Source of the DNA: Bacteroidales bacterium
Lineage (GTDB): Bacteria; Bacteroidota; Bacteroidia; Bacteroidales; Muribaculaceae
NCBI GenBank assembly: GCA_004557385.1
Contig: SFEA01000010.1
Coordinates: 1 to 58,170, forward strand
Reading direction: 5' to 3'
Length of the DNA: 58,170 nucleotides
Shown here: positions 25,135 to 33,903 of the stretch, piece after piece
Numbering within the stretch: position 1 is the stretch's first letter
How the letters are laid out: each line of letters opens with the position of its first letter
The notes under the pieces: model-generated
Told to the model about the DNA's origin: nothing
What the model saw: only the letters and a program-made list of their open reading frames with translations
The model's database searches: none
Program-made: the position numbers and the translations under genes

Positions 25135-25617
25135 TCACTTGGTGTCGTGGTTGGCATCGGCATTTTTCTTATGACCGCCGCGACGGTTGTGACGCTTCAT
25201 GATTTGAAATTGTATCTTTCGCTCCGCGTCGTCGAGTTGCAACAGCTGCTCGGGAGTGAGCACCTTTGCAAACTTGTTGGTGTAGCTCTTTTGCAGGCGC
25301 AGCAGGTCCATTTTCATTTCGATGCGCAGGTTCACCACCTTGGTGGCATTCGAAGCCCCCGACTTCTTCAGTTTATTTTCGGCGACACGATGATTTTTGA
25401 AGATTTCAAGCATCTCCTCGTCGTATTTGCGATAGACGGGTGTGAACTCGTTGGTTTGCTCCTCGGTGAGCTTGAGCTCCTGCTGAATCATCTTCATCTT
25501 AGCCATAAAGAATTTTTCCTTATGTTCGGCAGAGTGCTTGCCCGGTTGAGCCTGCATGTTTGCAGCACCGGCAAACGAGAGCACTGCCACTATTGTCATT
25601 AAAATAACTCTTTTCAT
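25135..25617 (-). CDS. Spy/CpxP-like periplasmic protein
   Basis: This 160-residue exported protein (signal peptide about 1-23, ANMQAQ) is predicted to be helical with LTxxQ motifs LKLTEEQTNEF and LTPEQLLQLDDAE. The middle is rich in Lys and Met; the tail (RRGGHKKNADANHD) is basic with several His and might bind metal. It resembles its downstream neighbour in layout but not closely in sequence. It lies 29 bp after the anti-sigma gene and is probably part of the same transcript. Confidence 0.8.
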   Translation of the reverse strand: MKRVILMTIVAVLSFAGAANMQAQPGKHSAEHKEKFFMAKMKMIQQELKLTEEQTNEFTPVYRKYDEEMLEIFKNHRVAENKLKKSGASNATKVVNLRIEMKMDLLRLQKSYTNKFAKVLTPEQLLQLDDAERKIQFQIMKRHNRRGGHKKNADANHDTK

Positions 25618-25646
25618 TTCGGTTGACTGATGTTTTTATGCGTTAA

Positions 25647-25982
25647 TCAATAGTAATAAGCCACAGCGTTTTGTGTGTAGTACGCTTGCCCATCAACATC
25701 CTCATCGGGCATTTGCGTGAGCACTTCGGCAAGCGATTGGCTGTTCATGACGGCGTCGTAAGCCGAGGGTTGCGAGTTGAGCGACTTCAACAGCACCGTT
25801 GCCAGCACAGCCACGGCAGCGGCAGCCGAAGCAGCCAGCACAATGCGGCGCACCACAGCCGAGCGGCGGCGTTGCGGCGCCTGGTTCAGGGTGCGCGCCT
25901 CGATGGCTTGCAGCAGCGCATCCACTTGCTCGTCGGTTTCGCGGAACGGCATATTCTTGCCTATCTCATCAAATTGTTTCAT
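25647..25982 (-). CDS. Probable anti-sigma factor, single-pass membrane protein
   Basis: A 111-residue protein with an N-terminal cytoplasmic part (about 1-44), one membrane segment (about 45-66, IVLAASAAAAVAVLATVLL) and a short extracytoplasmic tail ending in Tyr residues. It starts within the stop of the sigma gene (ATGA overlap), the usual arrangement for an ECF sigma and its anti-sigma. No zinc-finger anti-sigma motif is seen. The assignment rests on topology and position. Confidence 0.7.
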   Translation of the reverse strand: MKQFDEIGKNMPFRETDEQVDALLQAIEARTLNQAPQRRRSAVVRRIVLAASAAAAVAVLATVLLKSLNSQPSAYDAVMNSQSLAEVLTQMPDEDVDGQAYYTQNAVAYYY

Positions 25983-26536
25983 AACATGTTGTCGGTTAAA
26001 GTCTTTTTTATTTTGTTTACGGCAAAATGATAGTTGGTTTTTAGCGTGTTTACATTCTTGCCTGTTATTTTGGCGATTTCCTCGTATGGGAGGTCGTCGT
26101 AGTATCGCAAATTGAAAGCTATGCGTTGCTGCGTGGGCAGCTGCAGCACGGCTTTCTGAAACTCCACCTCCACGGCATTGCTGTCGAGGTCGGTTTCGCT
26201 TTCAAGTTTCTCGGCGAGTGTTTCGCCAAGGGCGTCGACGCTTTGAAACACATGGGTCTGCCGGCGAAGTATCCTCAACGCCTCGTTGGTGGCGATGCGG
26301 TATACCCAAGTGCCCAAAGCACTGTTTCCGTAGAAACTGCCAATGTTGTTGAAGATGCAAATGGCGGTTTCCTGCATGGCATCTTCGGCATCGTCGTGGT
26401 CAACCACTATGCGACGTATGTGCCAATACAGCTTTCTGCCATACTGCTTCATGAATATGCTGAAAGCGCGGTTGCGTTGTGCCGGGTCTTTGAGCATAGC
26501 CACTAAGGCGTCGTTATTTTTTTGTGCATTAACCAT
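25979..26536 (-). CDS. ECF-type RNA polymerase sigma factor
   Basis: A protein of 185 residues with regions sigma-2 (YGRKLYWHIRRIVVDHDDAEDAMQ, then LGTWVYRIATNEALRILRR) and sigma-4 (LPTQQRIAFNLRYYDDLPYEEIAKITGKNVNTLKTNYHFAVNKIKK). It directs RNA polymerase to a stress regulon. The start is placed at 26536: a minus-strand -7 element at 26580-26573 lies downstream of the next possible ATG (26593). Downstream genes, overlapping or closely spaced, encode a likely anti-sigma factor and two Spy-like proteins, suggesting envelope stress control. Confidence 0.92.
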   Translation of the reverse strand: MVNAQKNNDALVAMLKDPAQRNRAFSIFMKQYGRKLYWHIRRIVVDHDDAEDAMQETAICIFNNIGSFYGNSALGTWVYRIATNEALRILRRQTHVFQSVDALGETLAEKLESETDLDSNAVEVEFQKAVLQLPTQQRIAFNLRYYDDLPYEEIAKITGKNVNTLKTNYHFAVNKIKKTLTDNML

Positions 26537-26572
26537 TGTTGCAATTTCACTTATTTGACAAAAAATCAGACG

Positions 26573-26580
26573 CAAAGTTA
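26573..26580 (-). promoter_or_regulatory. -7 element (TAACTTTG) of the ECF sigma operon
   Basis: It lies 37 bp before the chosen start and decides that start, since the longer ORF begins upstream of it. The -33 partner is not clear. Confidence 0.5.
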
Positions 26581-26719
26581 AATCGGCTCGCAAAATTTTT
26601 TCCTACGCAACGGCGCCCTCTTAAGCCTGCTTACAGGCAGCGAGATGTAATCATTTCGGGCATTATGAATGGCAATCAGCCACAAAATTGCGTGTTTTAC
26701 AAAACATTTTGCAATATAA

Positions 26720-26751
26720 TTTGCATATTAGGTTGCAATATTATAATTTTG
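26720..26751 (+). promoter_or_regulatory. Promoter of amtB (TTTG, 20 nt, TAATTTTG) flanked by TTGCAATAT repeats
   Basis: TTTG at 26720-26723 and TAATTTTG at 26744-26751 fit the consensus. TTGCAATAT occurs at 26709-26717 and 26733-26741, 24 bp apart, with the second copy inside the spacer. A protein bound there could block or assist polymerase. The leader to the start codon is about 120 nt. Confidence 0.6.
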
Positions 26752-26880
26752 TAGCGCGATTAGTTGCAAACGGGCAGCACAAACCCACCATTTGGTGGAA
26801 TTTTGTCAAAAAACCACGTTGCGGCTAACATCGCTGATTTAACAGAATGTTTGTTTTAGGTTTATAAAAAATTTTTATTT

Positions 26881-28311
26881 ATGAAAATCAAGAAAAGATG
26901 GTTTGTGCTGTTTTGCCTCACTGCAATATTCAGCATATTAGGACTCTTCACAAAAGGCGACGCCGGCGACTTCAACCTGTCGGAGCAACTGTCGGCAGCT
27001 GATTATGCCAACATTGCCTGGATGATTACGGCAACAATCTTCGTGCTTATGATGACGCCCGGATTGGCATTCTTCTACGGAGGCATGGTGAGGGCAAAGA
27101 ATGTGATAAGCACCATGCTGCAAAGCTTCATCGTGATGGGCGTGGTGAGCGTGGTATGGGTAGTGTTTGGATTCTCGTTGGCATTTGGCGACGACATAGG
27201 CGGAGTGATAGGCAACCCGCTGCAATTCTTTATGATGAACAACGTAGGGTGCGCCAATATGGTTGGCGCCGACGGTAGCCAGATTGGATTAGCCACCGGC
27301 ACCATACCGCTTGCGCTGTTTGCCCTGTTCCAGATGAAGTTTGCCATCATCACCCCGTCGCTCATCACCGGCTCGTTTGCCGAGCGTGTGAAATTCTCGG
27401 GATATGTGATATTCATGATATTGTGGGTGATATTTGTATATTGTCCGCTGGCACACTGGACATGGCATCCCGAAGGCTTCCTCGGACGCATGCATGTGCA
27501 CGACTTTGCCGGAGGCATTGTGGTGCATGCAGCCAGCGGTGTAGCCGCCTTGGCAGGTGCCATCTTCCTGGGTCCGCGCAATAGCGACGAAGGCAAAGCC
27601 GCCAACATACCGTTTGTGCTGCTGGGTGCGGCGCTGCTGTGGCTGGGCTGGTTCGGCTTTAATGGCGGCAGCTCGCTGGCAGCCGACGGCATAGCCATAA
27701 CGGCATTCCTCAACACCAACACCGCCGCTGCCACCGCCATGGTGTCGTGGATTTTCTTCGACTGTGTGCTCGGACGCCGTCCTTCGGCAATGGGCGCCGC
27801 CGTGGCTGCCGTGGTGGGACTGGTTGCCATCACACCGTGCGCCGGATGGGTGAGCGTGGGCGAAAGCATGTTCATCGCTTTTGTCATAACTCTCATCTGC
27901 AACTTTGCCGTGACATTCAAGGCTAAGACGCACTTGTTCGACGATGCCCTCGACGTGTTTCCCACTCACGGCGTAGGCGGCATTGTGGGAAGCATCTTCA
28001 CCGGAGTGTTTGCCTACAGCTATTTCTTCCCCGATGCCCAGACTGCCGAAATATCACACCTGCAGTTTTTCCTCAACCACCTGGTGGCTGTGCTCATTGT
28101 GTGCACCTACACCTTTGCAGTGTCGTTTGCCCTGTACTGGCTCACCAGCAAGATGGTTAGGCTGCGCGTGTCGCCTAAGAGCGAGCGCATCGGGCTCGAC
28201 ATATCGCAGCACAGCGAGGAATATGGCATCGATGCCCTCGGCGACCACACCGAACTCGACGAGGAGGTGCCTTCAAAGCAAGAATGGATACAAAACATGG
28301 GCGAAAACTAA
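26881..28311 (+). CDS. amtB: Ammonium transporter AmtB
   Basis: A 476-residue inner-membrane channel for ammonium/ammonia with about eleven membrane segments and an exported N-terminus. Conserved features are TPGLAFFYGGMVRAKNV, the HWTWHPEGFL region, the first pore histidine in HDFAGGIVVHAASG and the second in FPTHGVGGIVG, and GWFGFNGGS. The C-terminal cytoplasmic tail (about 420-476) is acidic. In many bacteria amtB is followed by the PII gene glnK; here the next gene is the xylose regulator, with no PII gene visible in the window. Nitrogen control is likely through the repeat-flanked promoter. Confidence 0.96.
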   Translation: MKIKKRWFVLFCLTAIFSILGLFTKGDAGDFNLSEQLSAADYANIAWMITATIFVLMMTPGLAFFYGGMVRAKNVISTMLQSFIVMGVVSVVWVVFGFSLAFGDDIGGVIGNPLQFFMMNNVGCANMVGADGSQIGLATGTIPLALFALFQMKFAIITPSLITGSFAERVKFSGYVIFMILWVIFVYCPLAHWTWHPEGFLGRMHVHDFAGGIVVHAASGVAALAGAIFLGPRNSDEGKAANIPFVLLGAALLWLGWFGFNGGSSLAADGIAITAFLNTNTAAATAMVSWIFFDCVLGRRPSAMGAAVAAVVGLVAITPCAGWVSVGESMFIAFVITLICNFAVTFKAKTHLFDDALDVFPTHGVGGIVGSIFTGVFAYSYFFPDAQTAEISHLQFFLNHLVAVLIVCTYTFAVSFALYWLTSKMVRLRVSPKSERIGLDISQHSEEYGIDALGDHTELDEEVPSKQEWIQNMGEN

Positions 28312-28394
28312 AATTTCGCATACGAAATTATTACAGAACCAACATATATATTCTGTTTTAATTAGCCCTTAGGGCAAAAGGTAGCATGACTCGG

Positions 28395-28430
28395 AGGTGT
28401 GGCACAGCGAATGTGCCGCACCTTGTTTTA
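28395..28430 (+). terminator. Terminator of amtB
   Basis: A 12-bp stem (AGGTGTGGCACA with TGTGCCGCACCT, one G-U pair) and 5-nt loop are followed by TGTTTTA. Confidence 0.8.
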
Positions 28431-28498
28431 TTATTCGCAAAGCACCGAACAATCTACAATAAGTATTTGCCGATGCACAGGGCAACACGCTGTGTATC

Positions 28499-28519
28499 TT
28501 ATTGTAAACTATACATTAA
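28499..28519 (+). promoter_or_regulatory. Candidate xylose operator 1 (weak)
   Basis: TTATTGT, 7 nt, ACATTAA: one mismatch from the two stronger palindromes downstream. Confidence 0.4.
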
Positions 28520-28542
28520 ACCATTGCAAGCCAGCAGCATCG

Positions 28543-28563
28543 TTATTGTTTAATACACAATAA
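28543..28563 (+). promoter_or_regulatory. Candidate xylose operator 2
   Basis: TTATTGT, 7 nt, ACAATAA: a perfect 7+7+7 palindrome. A 21-bp palindrome is a plausible site for a dimer of the NUDIX-type regulator encoded 136 bp downstream. Confidence 0.6.
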
Positions 28564-28569
28564 CACCTG

Positions 28570-28590
28570 ATATTGTACGCATAACAATAT
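28570..28590 (+). promoter_or_regulatory. Candidate xylose operator 3
   Basis: ATATTGT, 7 nt, ACAATAT: a perfect palindrome with the same architecture, centred 27 bp after site 2. Confidence 0.6.
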
Positions 28591-28665
28591 GCAATCGGTC
28601 TGAAAATTAAGCATTTAAGCGATAAAAAATTTTATGATTTTGTGATTATTTTCAAAAAAATGATA

Positions 28666-28673
28666 TATATTTG
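28666..28673 (+). promoter_or_regulatory. -7 element (TATATTTG) of the xylose operon
   Basis: TATATTTG with a TTTG 23 nt upstream (28639-28642), slightly long spacing. The predicted start near 28680 excludes the upstream ATG codons at 28642 and 28660 and supports 28699 as start codon. Confidence 0.55.
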
Positions 28674-28698
28674 CAAAAACATAAACCAAACTCCAAGC

Positions 28699-29430
28699 AT
28701 GAAAACAGAGCAAAATGTACGTTTAGCCAACCATCATATTTCGGTGGACTGCGTAGTGGTTGGTTTTGACGGCGAACAATTGAAGGTACTGCTATTGAAA
28801 CGCACCATTAACGAAAACGGACAGGAATATCACGACATGAAGCTGCCGGGAAGCCTCATCTACGAAGACGAAGACCTCGACGCAGCAGCACAGCGCGTGT
28901 TGTTGGAACAAGCAGGCATACGCCGCATGCCACTGGTGCAATTCAAGGCATTTGGTTCGCGCGACCGCACCAAGAACGTGAAAGATGTGAAATGGCTTGA
29001 GCGAGCCATCAAGATGAAAGTGGAACGCATTGTCACCATTGCCTACCTGTCGCTGGTGAAGATTTCGGCAAACAACACCACCTTTAAGGCTGCCGGAAAC
29101 GAACTTTGCTGGATGCCCGTAGATGCACAAATCGAACTGGCTTTCGACCACAACATCATTGTAAACGAGGCGCTCAAGCAAATACGCCATTTCGTGGACA
29201 ACGACCCCATATATCTTTTCCACCTGCTGCCTCACCGCTTCACGGCGCTGCAACTGCGTACGCTGTTTGAACGCATCTACGGCAAGCAGCTCGACGTGCG
29301 CAATTTCCAAAAGAAGCTAAAGCAGATGAATTATGTGGTGCCGCTCGACGAATACGAGAAAAATGTGGCTCACCGCGCTGCCCGCTACTATCGCTTCGAC
29401 AAAGTGGCTTACAACAAAATGCGCCGATAA
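28699..29430 (+). CDS. NUDIX-type transcriptional regulator of xylose use (NrtR/AraR-like)
   Basis: This protein of 243 residues joins a NUDIX-fold ligand domain (about 5-145) to a winged-helix DNA-binding domain (about 150-243, with LRTLFERIYGKQLDVRNFQKKLKQM). The catalytic NUDIX box is degenerate: after LPGSLIYEDEDLDAAAQRVL the expected REx2EE residues are missing, as in NrtR-family regulators that sense rather than hydrolyse. Bacteroides place such a regulator directly before xylB-xylA-xylE, and the same order is seen here, so it should sense xylose or an intermediate. Palindromes upstream are likely operators. Confidence 0.88.
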   Translation: MKTEQNVRLANHHISVDCVVVGFDGEQLKVLLLKRTINENGQEYHDMKLPGSLIYEDEDLDAAAQRVLLEQAGIRRMPLVQFKAFGSRDRTKNVKDVKWLERAIKMKVERIVTIAYLSLVKISANNTTFKAAGNELCWMPVDAQIELAFDHNIIVNEALKQIRHFVDNDPIYLFHLLPHRFTALQLRTLFERIYGKQLDVRNFQKKLKQMNYVVPLDEYEKNVAHRAARYYRFDKVAYNKMRR

Positions 29431-29512
29431 CCCCTTCCTCAAAACACCAAAATAATTATTTCGTTGAACATAAACTTAAAAAAATAAAACACTTAAAAAC
29501 TTATAGCTAACT

Positions 29513-31000
29513 ATGTATCTATTAGGTTACGACATAGGCAGTTCGTCGGTGAAAGCCAGCTTAGTGGAGGCTGCCACCGGCACCTGCGTAGGCTCAACTT
29601 TCTATCCCAAAAGTGAAGCTCCTATAACAGCTGTTCGTGCCGGATGGGCTGAACAAGACCCCGAAAGCTGGTGGAAATATCTCAAGCTTGCCACCGCCGA
29701 CATCATGGCTGCCTCGCACGTGGCTGCCGCCGACATCAAAGCCATTGGCATTTCCTATCAGATGCACGGTTTGGTGTGCGTCGACAAACAGCAGCAGGTG
29801 GTGCGCCCGTCAATCATCTGGTGCGACTCGCGTGCCGTGCCCTACGGCGAAAAGGCGTTCCGCCAACTCGGCGAAGAGCGCTGCTTGCAGCACCTTCTCA
29901 ATTCGCCCGGCAATTTCACTGCCATGAAACTGGCTTGGGTGAAGGAAAACGAACCTGAAACCTACCGCCGAATCGACAAAATCATGCTTCCGGGCGACTA
30001 CATAGCCATGCGCCTGAGCGGCGACATCTGCACCACAGTGTCGGGCTTGTCGGAGGGCATCATGTGGGATTTCAAAGAAAACCGTTTGGCGCAATTCATG
30101 CTCGACTTCTACGGCATCGACAGCAGCTTGATTGCCGACGTTAAGCCCACATTTGCCGTGCAAGGCACCGTGAGCCGCGCTGCCGCTGCCGAACTGGGGC
30201 TTTGCGAAGGCACCCCCATCACCTATCGCGCCGGCGACCAGCCAAACAATGCGCTCTCGCTAAACGTGTTCAACCCGGGCGAGATTGCCTCGACTGCCGG
30301 AACATCGGGCGTGGTGTACGGCGTGAACGGAACCGTCGACTACGACCCTAAAAGCCGCGTAAACACCTTTGCCCACGTCAACCACACCGCCGAAAACCCT
30401 CGCACCGGCGTGCTGCTGTGCATCAACGGCACCGGCATACTCAACTCGTGGATTAAGCGAAACTTCGTGGCTCAAGGCACATCATACGAGCAAGTGAACG
30501 AGATGGCTGCCCTCGCCCCTGTGGGCTGCGACGGAATAAGCATTCTGCCTTTCGGCAACGGCGCCGAACGTGTGCTCGAAAACAAAGAGGTGGGATGCTC
30601 GATTCACGGCATAAACTTCAACAACCACAACGTGAACAACGTGCTGCGTGCAGCACAAGAGGGCATCGTGTTCTCGTTTAAATACGGCATCGAAGTGATG
30701 GAACAAATGGGCATGACAGTGAAGAAGATTCACGCCGGGCGCGCCAACATGTTCCTCAGCCCAATATTCCGCAACACGCTTGCCGGCGTTACGGGTGCCG
30801 ACATCGAACTGTTCGACACCGACGGCTCGGTGGGCGCTGCCAAAGGCGCCGGACTGGGCGCCGGCATCTACAGCTCGACTGCCGAAGCATTCGCTTCGCT
30901 CGAGCGCCTGGCGGTGATTCACCCCGACGATGCTCAAGCCGATGCCTACGCCGATGCTTACGCACGCTGGAAATCGCTTCTCGAAAAAGAAATTAAATAA
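29513..31000 (+). CDS. xylB: Xylulokinase
   Basis: This 495-residue cytoplasmic kinase of the FGGY family phosphorylates D-xylulose to xylulose 5-phosphate. It begins with the ATP-site strand LLGYDIGSSSVKASL. The substrate-contact stretch YQMHGLVCVD and IIWCDSRAVPYGE fits xylulokinases, and the catalytic Asp lies in YRAGDQPNNAL (about residue 243). A C-terminal ATPase half follows with a GSVGAAKGAGLGAG glycine-rich segment. It lies 82 bp after the regulator gene and 60 bp before xylA, in the pathway order kinase, isomerase, transporter. Confidence 0.95.
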   Translation: MYLLGYDIGSSSVKASLVEAATGTCVGSTFYPKSEAPITAVRAGWAEQDPESWWKYLKLATADIMAASHVAAADIKAIGISYQMHGLVCVDKQQQVVRPSIIWCDSRAVPYGEKAFRQLGEERCLQHLLNSPGNFTAMKLAWVKENEPETYRRIDKIMLPGDYIAMRLSGDICTTVSGLSEGIMWDFKENRLAQFMLDFYGIDSSLIADVKPTFAVQGTVSRAAAAELGLCEGTPITYRAGDQPNNALSLNVFNPGEIASTAGTSGVVYGVNGTVDYDPKSRVNTFAHVNHTAENPRTGVLLCINGTGILNSWIKRNFVAQGTSYEQVNEMAALAPVGCDGISILPFGNGAERVLENKEVGCSIHGINFNNHNVNNVLRAAQEGIVFSFKYGIEVMEQMGMTVKKIHAGRANMFLSPIFRNTLAGVTGADIELFDTDGSVGAAKGAGLGAGIYSSTAEAFASLERLAVIHPDDAQADAYADAYARWKSLLEKEIK

Positions 31001-31060
31001 CAAAATAAAAAAAAACGTTTGCCGCACAAGGCAAACACAAAAGCATTTAAAAACACAAAT

Positions 31061-32377
31061 ATGGCAACAAAAGAGTATTTTCCTGAAATAGGAAAAATCA
31101 AGTTCGAAGGCAAAGATTCGAAAAACCCGATGGCATTCCACTACTACGATGCCGAAAAAGTGATTATGGGCAAACCAATGAAAGAATGGTTGCGCTTTGC
31201 CATGGCATGGTGGCACACCCTCTGCGCCGACGGCGGCGACCAATTCGGCGGTGGCACCAAGACATTCCCATGGAACGAAGGCGACGACGCCGTTACTCGC
31301 GCCAAGCGCAAGGCTGACGCCGGCTTCGAAATCATGAGCAAGTTGGGCATACCATATTTCTGCTTCCACGATGTTGACCTGGTGTCGGAAGGCAACTCGG
31401 TTGAAGAATACGAGGCAAACCTCAAAGCCATCGTGGCTTACCTCAAGGAAAAGATGAACGAAACAGGCATCAAGCTGCTGTGGTCAACCGCCAACGTGTT
31501 TGGTCACAAGCGCTATATGAACGGCGCATCAACCAACCCCGACTTCGACGTTGTGGCTCGCGCAATCGTTCAAATAAAGAACGCAATCGATGCCGGCATT
31601 GAACTCGGCGCCGAAAACTATGTGTTCTGGGGCGGTCGCGAAGGCTACATGAGCCTGCTCAACACCGACCAACGCCGCGAAAAAGAGCACATGGCAACCA
31701 TGCTGCGCATGGCTCGCGACTACGCCCGCGCTAAGGGCTTTAAAGGCACCTTCCTCATCGAACCAAAACCAATGGAACCATCAAAGCACCAATATGACGT
31801 CGACACCGAAACAGTTATCGGATTCCTCAAGGCTCACGGACTCGACGGCGACTTCAAGGTGAACATCGAAGTGAACCACGCAACCCTCGCAGGCCACACC
31901 TTCGAGCACGAATTGGCTGTTGCCGTAGACAACGGCATGCTCGGCTCAATCGACGCTAACCGCGGCGACATGCAAAACGGCTGGGATACCGACCAATTCC
32001 CTATCGACCAATTCGAACTCGTGCAAGCTTGGATGCAAATCATCCGCAATGGCGGTCTGGGCACCGGCGGCACAAACTTCGATGCCAAGACCCGTCGCAA
32101 CTCAACCGACCTCGACGACATCTTCCTGGCTCACATCAGCGGTATGGACGCCATGGCTCGCGCCCTTGAAAACGCTGCACGCCTACTCGAAGAATCGCCT
32201 TACAAGAAGATGTTTGCCGAACGCTACGCTTCGTTCGACAGCGGTTTGGGCAAGAAGTTTGAAGAAGGCAAGATGACCCTCGAAGAAGCCTACGAATACG
32301 GCAAGACTGTTGGCGAACCTAAGCTCACAAGTGGCAAGCAAGAGCTTTACGAAGCAATCGTGGCAATGTATTGCTAA
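31061..32377 (+). CDS. xylA: Xylose isomerase
   Basis: A 438-residue TIM-barrel enzyme that converts D-xylose to D-xylulose with two divalent metals. Characteristic motifs are FCFHDVDLV (catalytic His), VFWGGREGY, KGTFLIEPKPMEP (metal-binding Glu), NIEVNHATLAGHTFEHEL and GSIDANRGD. Length fits class II isomerases. The start at 31061 (MATKEYFPEIG) matches the family; the frame is open to 31019, but those 14 residues lie in the AT-rich spacer. It is the middle gene of the xylose operon. Confidence 0.96.
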   Translation: MATKEYFPEIGKIKFEGKDSKNPMAFHYYDAEKVIMGKPMKEWLRFAMAWWHTLCADGGDQFGGGTKTFPWNEGDDAVTRAKRKADAGFEIMSKLGIPYFCFHDVDLVSEGNSVEEYEANLKAIVAYLKEKMNETGIKLLWSTANVFGHKRYMNGASTNPDFDVVARAIVQIKNAIDAGIELGAENYVFWGGREGYMSLLNTDQRREKEHMATMLRMARDYARAKGFKGTFLIEPKPMEPSKHQYDVDTETVIGFLKAHGLDGDFKVNIEVNHATLAGHTFEHELAVAVDNGMLGSIDANRGDMQNGWDTDQFPIDQFELVQAWMQIIRNGGLGTGGTNFDAKTRRNSTDLDDIFLAHISGMDAMARALENAARLLEESPYKKMFAERYASFDSGLGKKFEEGKMTLEEAYEYGKTVGEPKLTSGKQELYEAIVAMYC

Positions 32378-32422
32378 TAAGCCATCGTTTGTCAGTGAAA
32401 CCATAAAAACACTTTTGTGACT

Positions 32423-33856
32423 ATGAATTATTCAGAAAAAGGCAGTAAACTATATCTGTTCTCGATAGTGCTGGTGGCTGTGATTGGCGGCTTGCTGTTC
32501 GGTTACGACACCGCCGTGATTTCGGGCGCCGAAGGCGGTCTGCAAAGCTTCTTTGAGGGAGCCGCCGACTTCGACTATACCGACGTACTACACGGCCTCA
32601 CCTCGTCGAGTGCCCTTATCGGATGCATCATAGGCAGCGCACTGTCGGGCCTGTTTGCCAACAGGCTCGGCCGTAAGCGCGCCCTGGCTTGCGCCGGCGT
32701 GATGTTCTTCCTCTCAGCTCTCGGCTCCTACCGTCCCGAATTTTTGTTCTTCGACTACGGCACATCTTCAAAAAGCCTGCTGGTGGCATTCAACCTCTAC
32801 CGCATTCTGGGCGGCGTGGGCGTGGGTTTGGCTTCTGCCATCTGCCCGATGTACATCGCCGAAGTGGCACCGAGCAACATGCGCGGCACCCTGGTGTCGT
32901 GGAACCAATTCGCAATCATCTTCGGTCAGTTGGTGGTTTACTTCGTTAGCTACCTCATCGTGCAATGGGCAAAGGCCACAAGCCCCGACTTTGCAGCATG
33001 GACCGTTTCCACAGGCTGGCGATTGATGTTTGTCAGCGAAGCCGTTCCTGCCGGATTGTTCACAGTGCTCATCTTGCTTGTGCCTGAAACACCGCGTTAC
33101 TTGGCCCTCAGCGGCAACGACGACAAGGCACTGTATGTGCTTAGCAAAATCAACGGATTGGCTAAGGCAAAGGAAATCCTCAACGACATCAAGAATACCG
33201 TGGAAGTGAAAACCGAACGCCTGTTCACCTACGGCTGGCTGGTTATATTCATCGGCTGTATGCTGTCGGTATTCCAACAGATTGTTGGCATCAACGCCGT
33301 GCTCTACTATGCACCGCGCATATTCGACTCGGTGGGTGCCGGCGACTCGATGCAACAAACCGTGATTATGGGCGTGGTGAACATCACATTCACCCTGGTG
33401 GCTGTGTTCACCGTTGAACGCTTAGGACGCAAACCGCTGCTCATCACCGGTTCGCTGGGTATGGCGCTTGGCGCACTCTGCTTTGCAGCTTGCAACGCCT
33501 TCAACCTGCCGCCTATGATGCAGGTGCTCAGCATCATGGTTTATTCGGCTTCGTTCATGTTCTCGTGGGGACCAATCTGCTGGGTGCTAATCTCCGAGAT
33601 TTTCCCAAACACCATTCGTGGTGCAGCAGTGGCTATCGCCGTGGCTTTCCAATGGATATTCAACTTCATTGTGAGCGCCTCGTTCGTGCCAATGTATAAC
33701 ATGGAAATCACCCCGGGCGACGGCTTTGGACACACATTCGCCTATGCCCTCTACGGCGTGATTGGCATCATTGCAGCCATCTTTGTTTGGCGTCTCGTGC
33801 CCGAAACCAAAGGCAAAACGCTCGAAGAAATGAACAAGCTTTGGAGCAAGAAATAA
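32423..33856 (+). CDS. xylE: D-xylose:proton symporter, MFS sugar transporter
   Basis: An inner-membrane transporter of 477 residues with twelve hydrophobic segments. MFS sugar porter signatures are present: LLFGYDTAVISGAEGG in helix 1, NRLGRKRAL between helices 2 and 3, VPETPRYLAL at the end of the first half, QQIVGINAVLYYAPRIF in helix 7, ERLGRKPLL, and VPETKGKTLEEM after helix 12. Its place after xylA assigns xylose as the substrate. I start at ATG 32423 rather than the in-frame GTG two codons earlier. A weak hairpin follows at 33904. Confidence 0.93.
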   Translation: MNYSEKGSKLYLFSIVLVAVIGGLLFGYDTAVISGAEGGLQSFFEGAADFDYTDVLHGLTSSSALIGCIIGSALSGLFANRLGRKRALACAGVMFFLSALGSYRPEFLFFDYGTSSKSLLVAFNLYRILGGVGVGLASAICPMYIAEVAPSNMRGTLVSWNQFAIIFGQLVVYFVSYLIVQWAKATSPDFAAWTVSTGWRLMFVSEAVPAGLFTVLILLVPETPRYLALSGNDDKALYVLSKINGLAKAKEILNDIKNTVEVKTERLFTYGWLVIFIGCMLSVFQQIVGINAVLYYAPRIFDSVGAGDSMQQTVIMGVVNITFTLVAVFTVERLGRKPLLITGSLGMALGALCFAACNAFNLPPMMQVLSIMVYSASFMFSWGPICWVLISEIFPNTIRGAAVAIAVAFQWIFNFIVSASFVPMYNMEITPGDGFGHTFAYALYGVIGIIAAIFVWRLVPETKGKTLEEMNKLWSKK

Positions 33857-33903
33857 AAGCCTGAATCATAACCAAACTATTACACAATAATACGTTAGAC
33901 CCT

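Larger units (their letters stand above)
28312..28698. other. 387-bp intergenic region between amtB and the xylose regulator
   Basis: It holds a small perfect stem-loop right after amtB (AATTTCG-cata-CGAAATT, 28312-28329), a terminator (28395-28430), three palindromes of the TTATTGT-N7-ACAATAA type (28499-28590) and a -7 element at 28666. No ORF of coding character was found. Confidence 0.7.

Noticed and set aside
28642..28698. Upstream start codons for the xylose regulator
   Set aside because: They lie upstream of or within the predicted -7 element at 28666-28673, so would not be transcribed.
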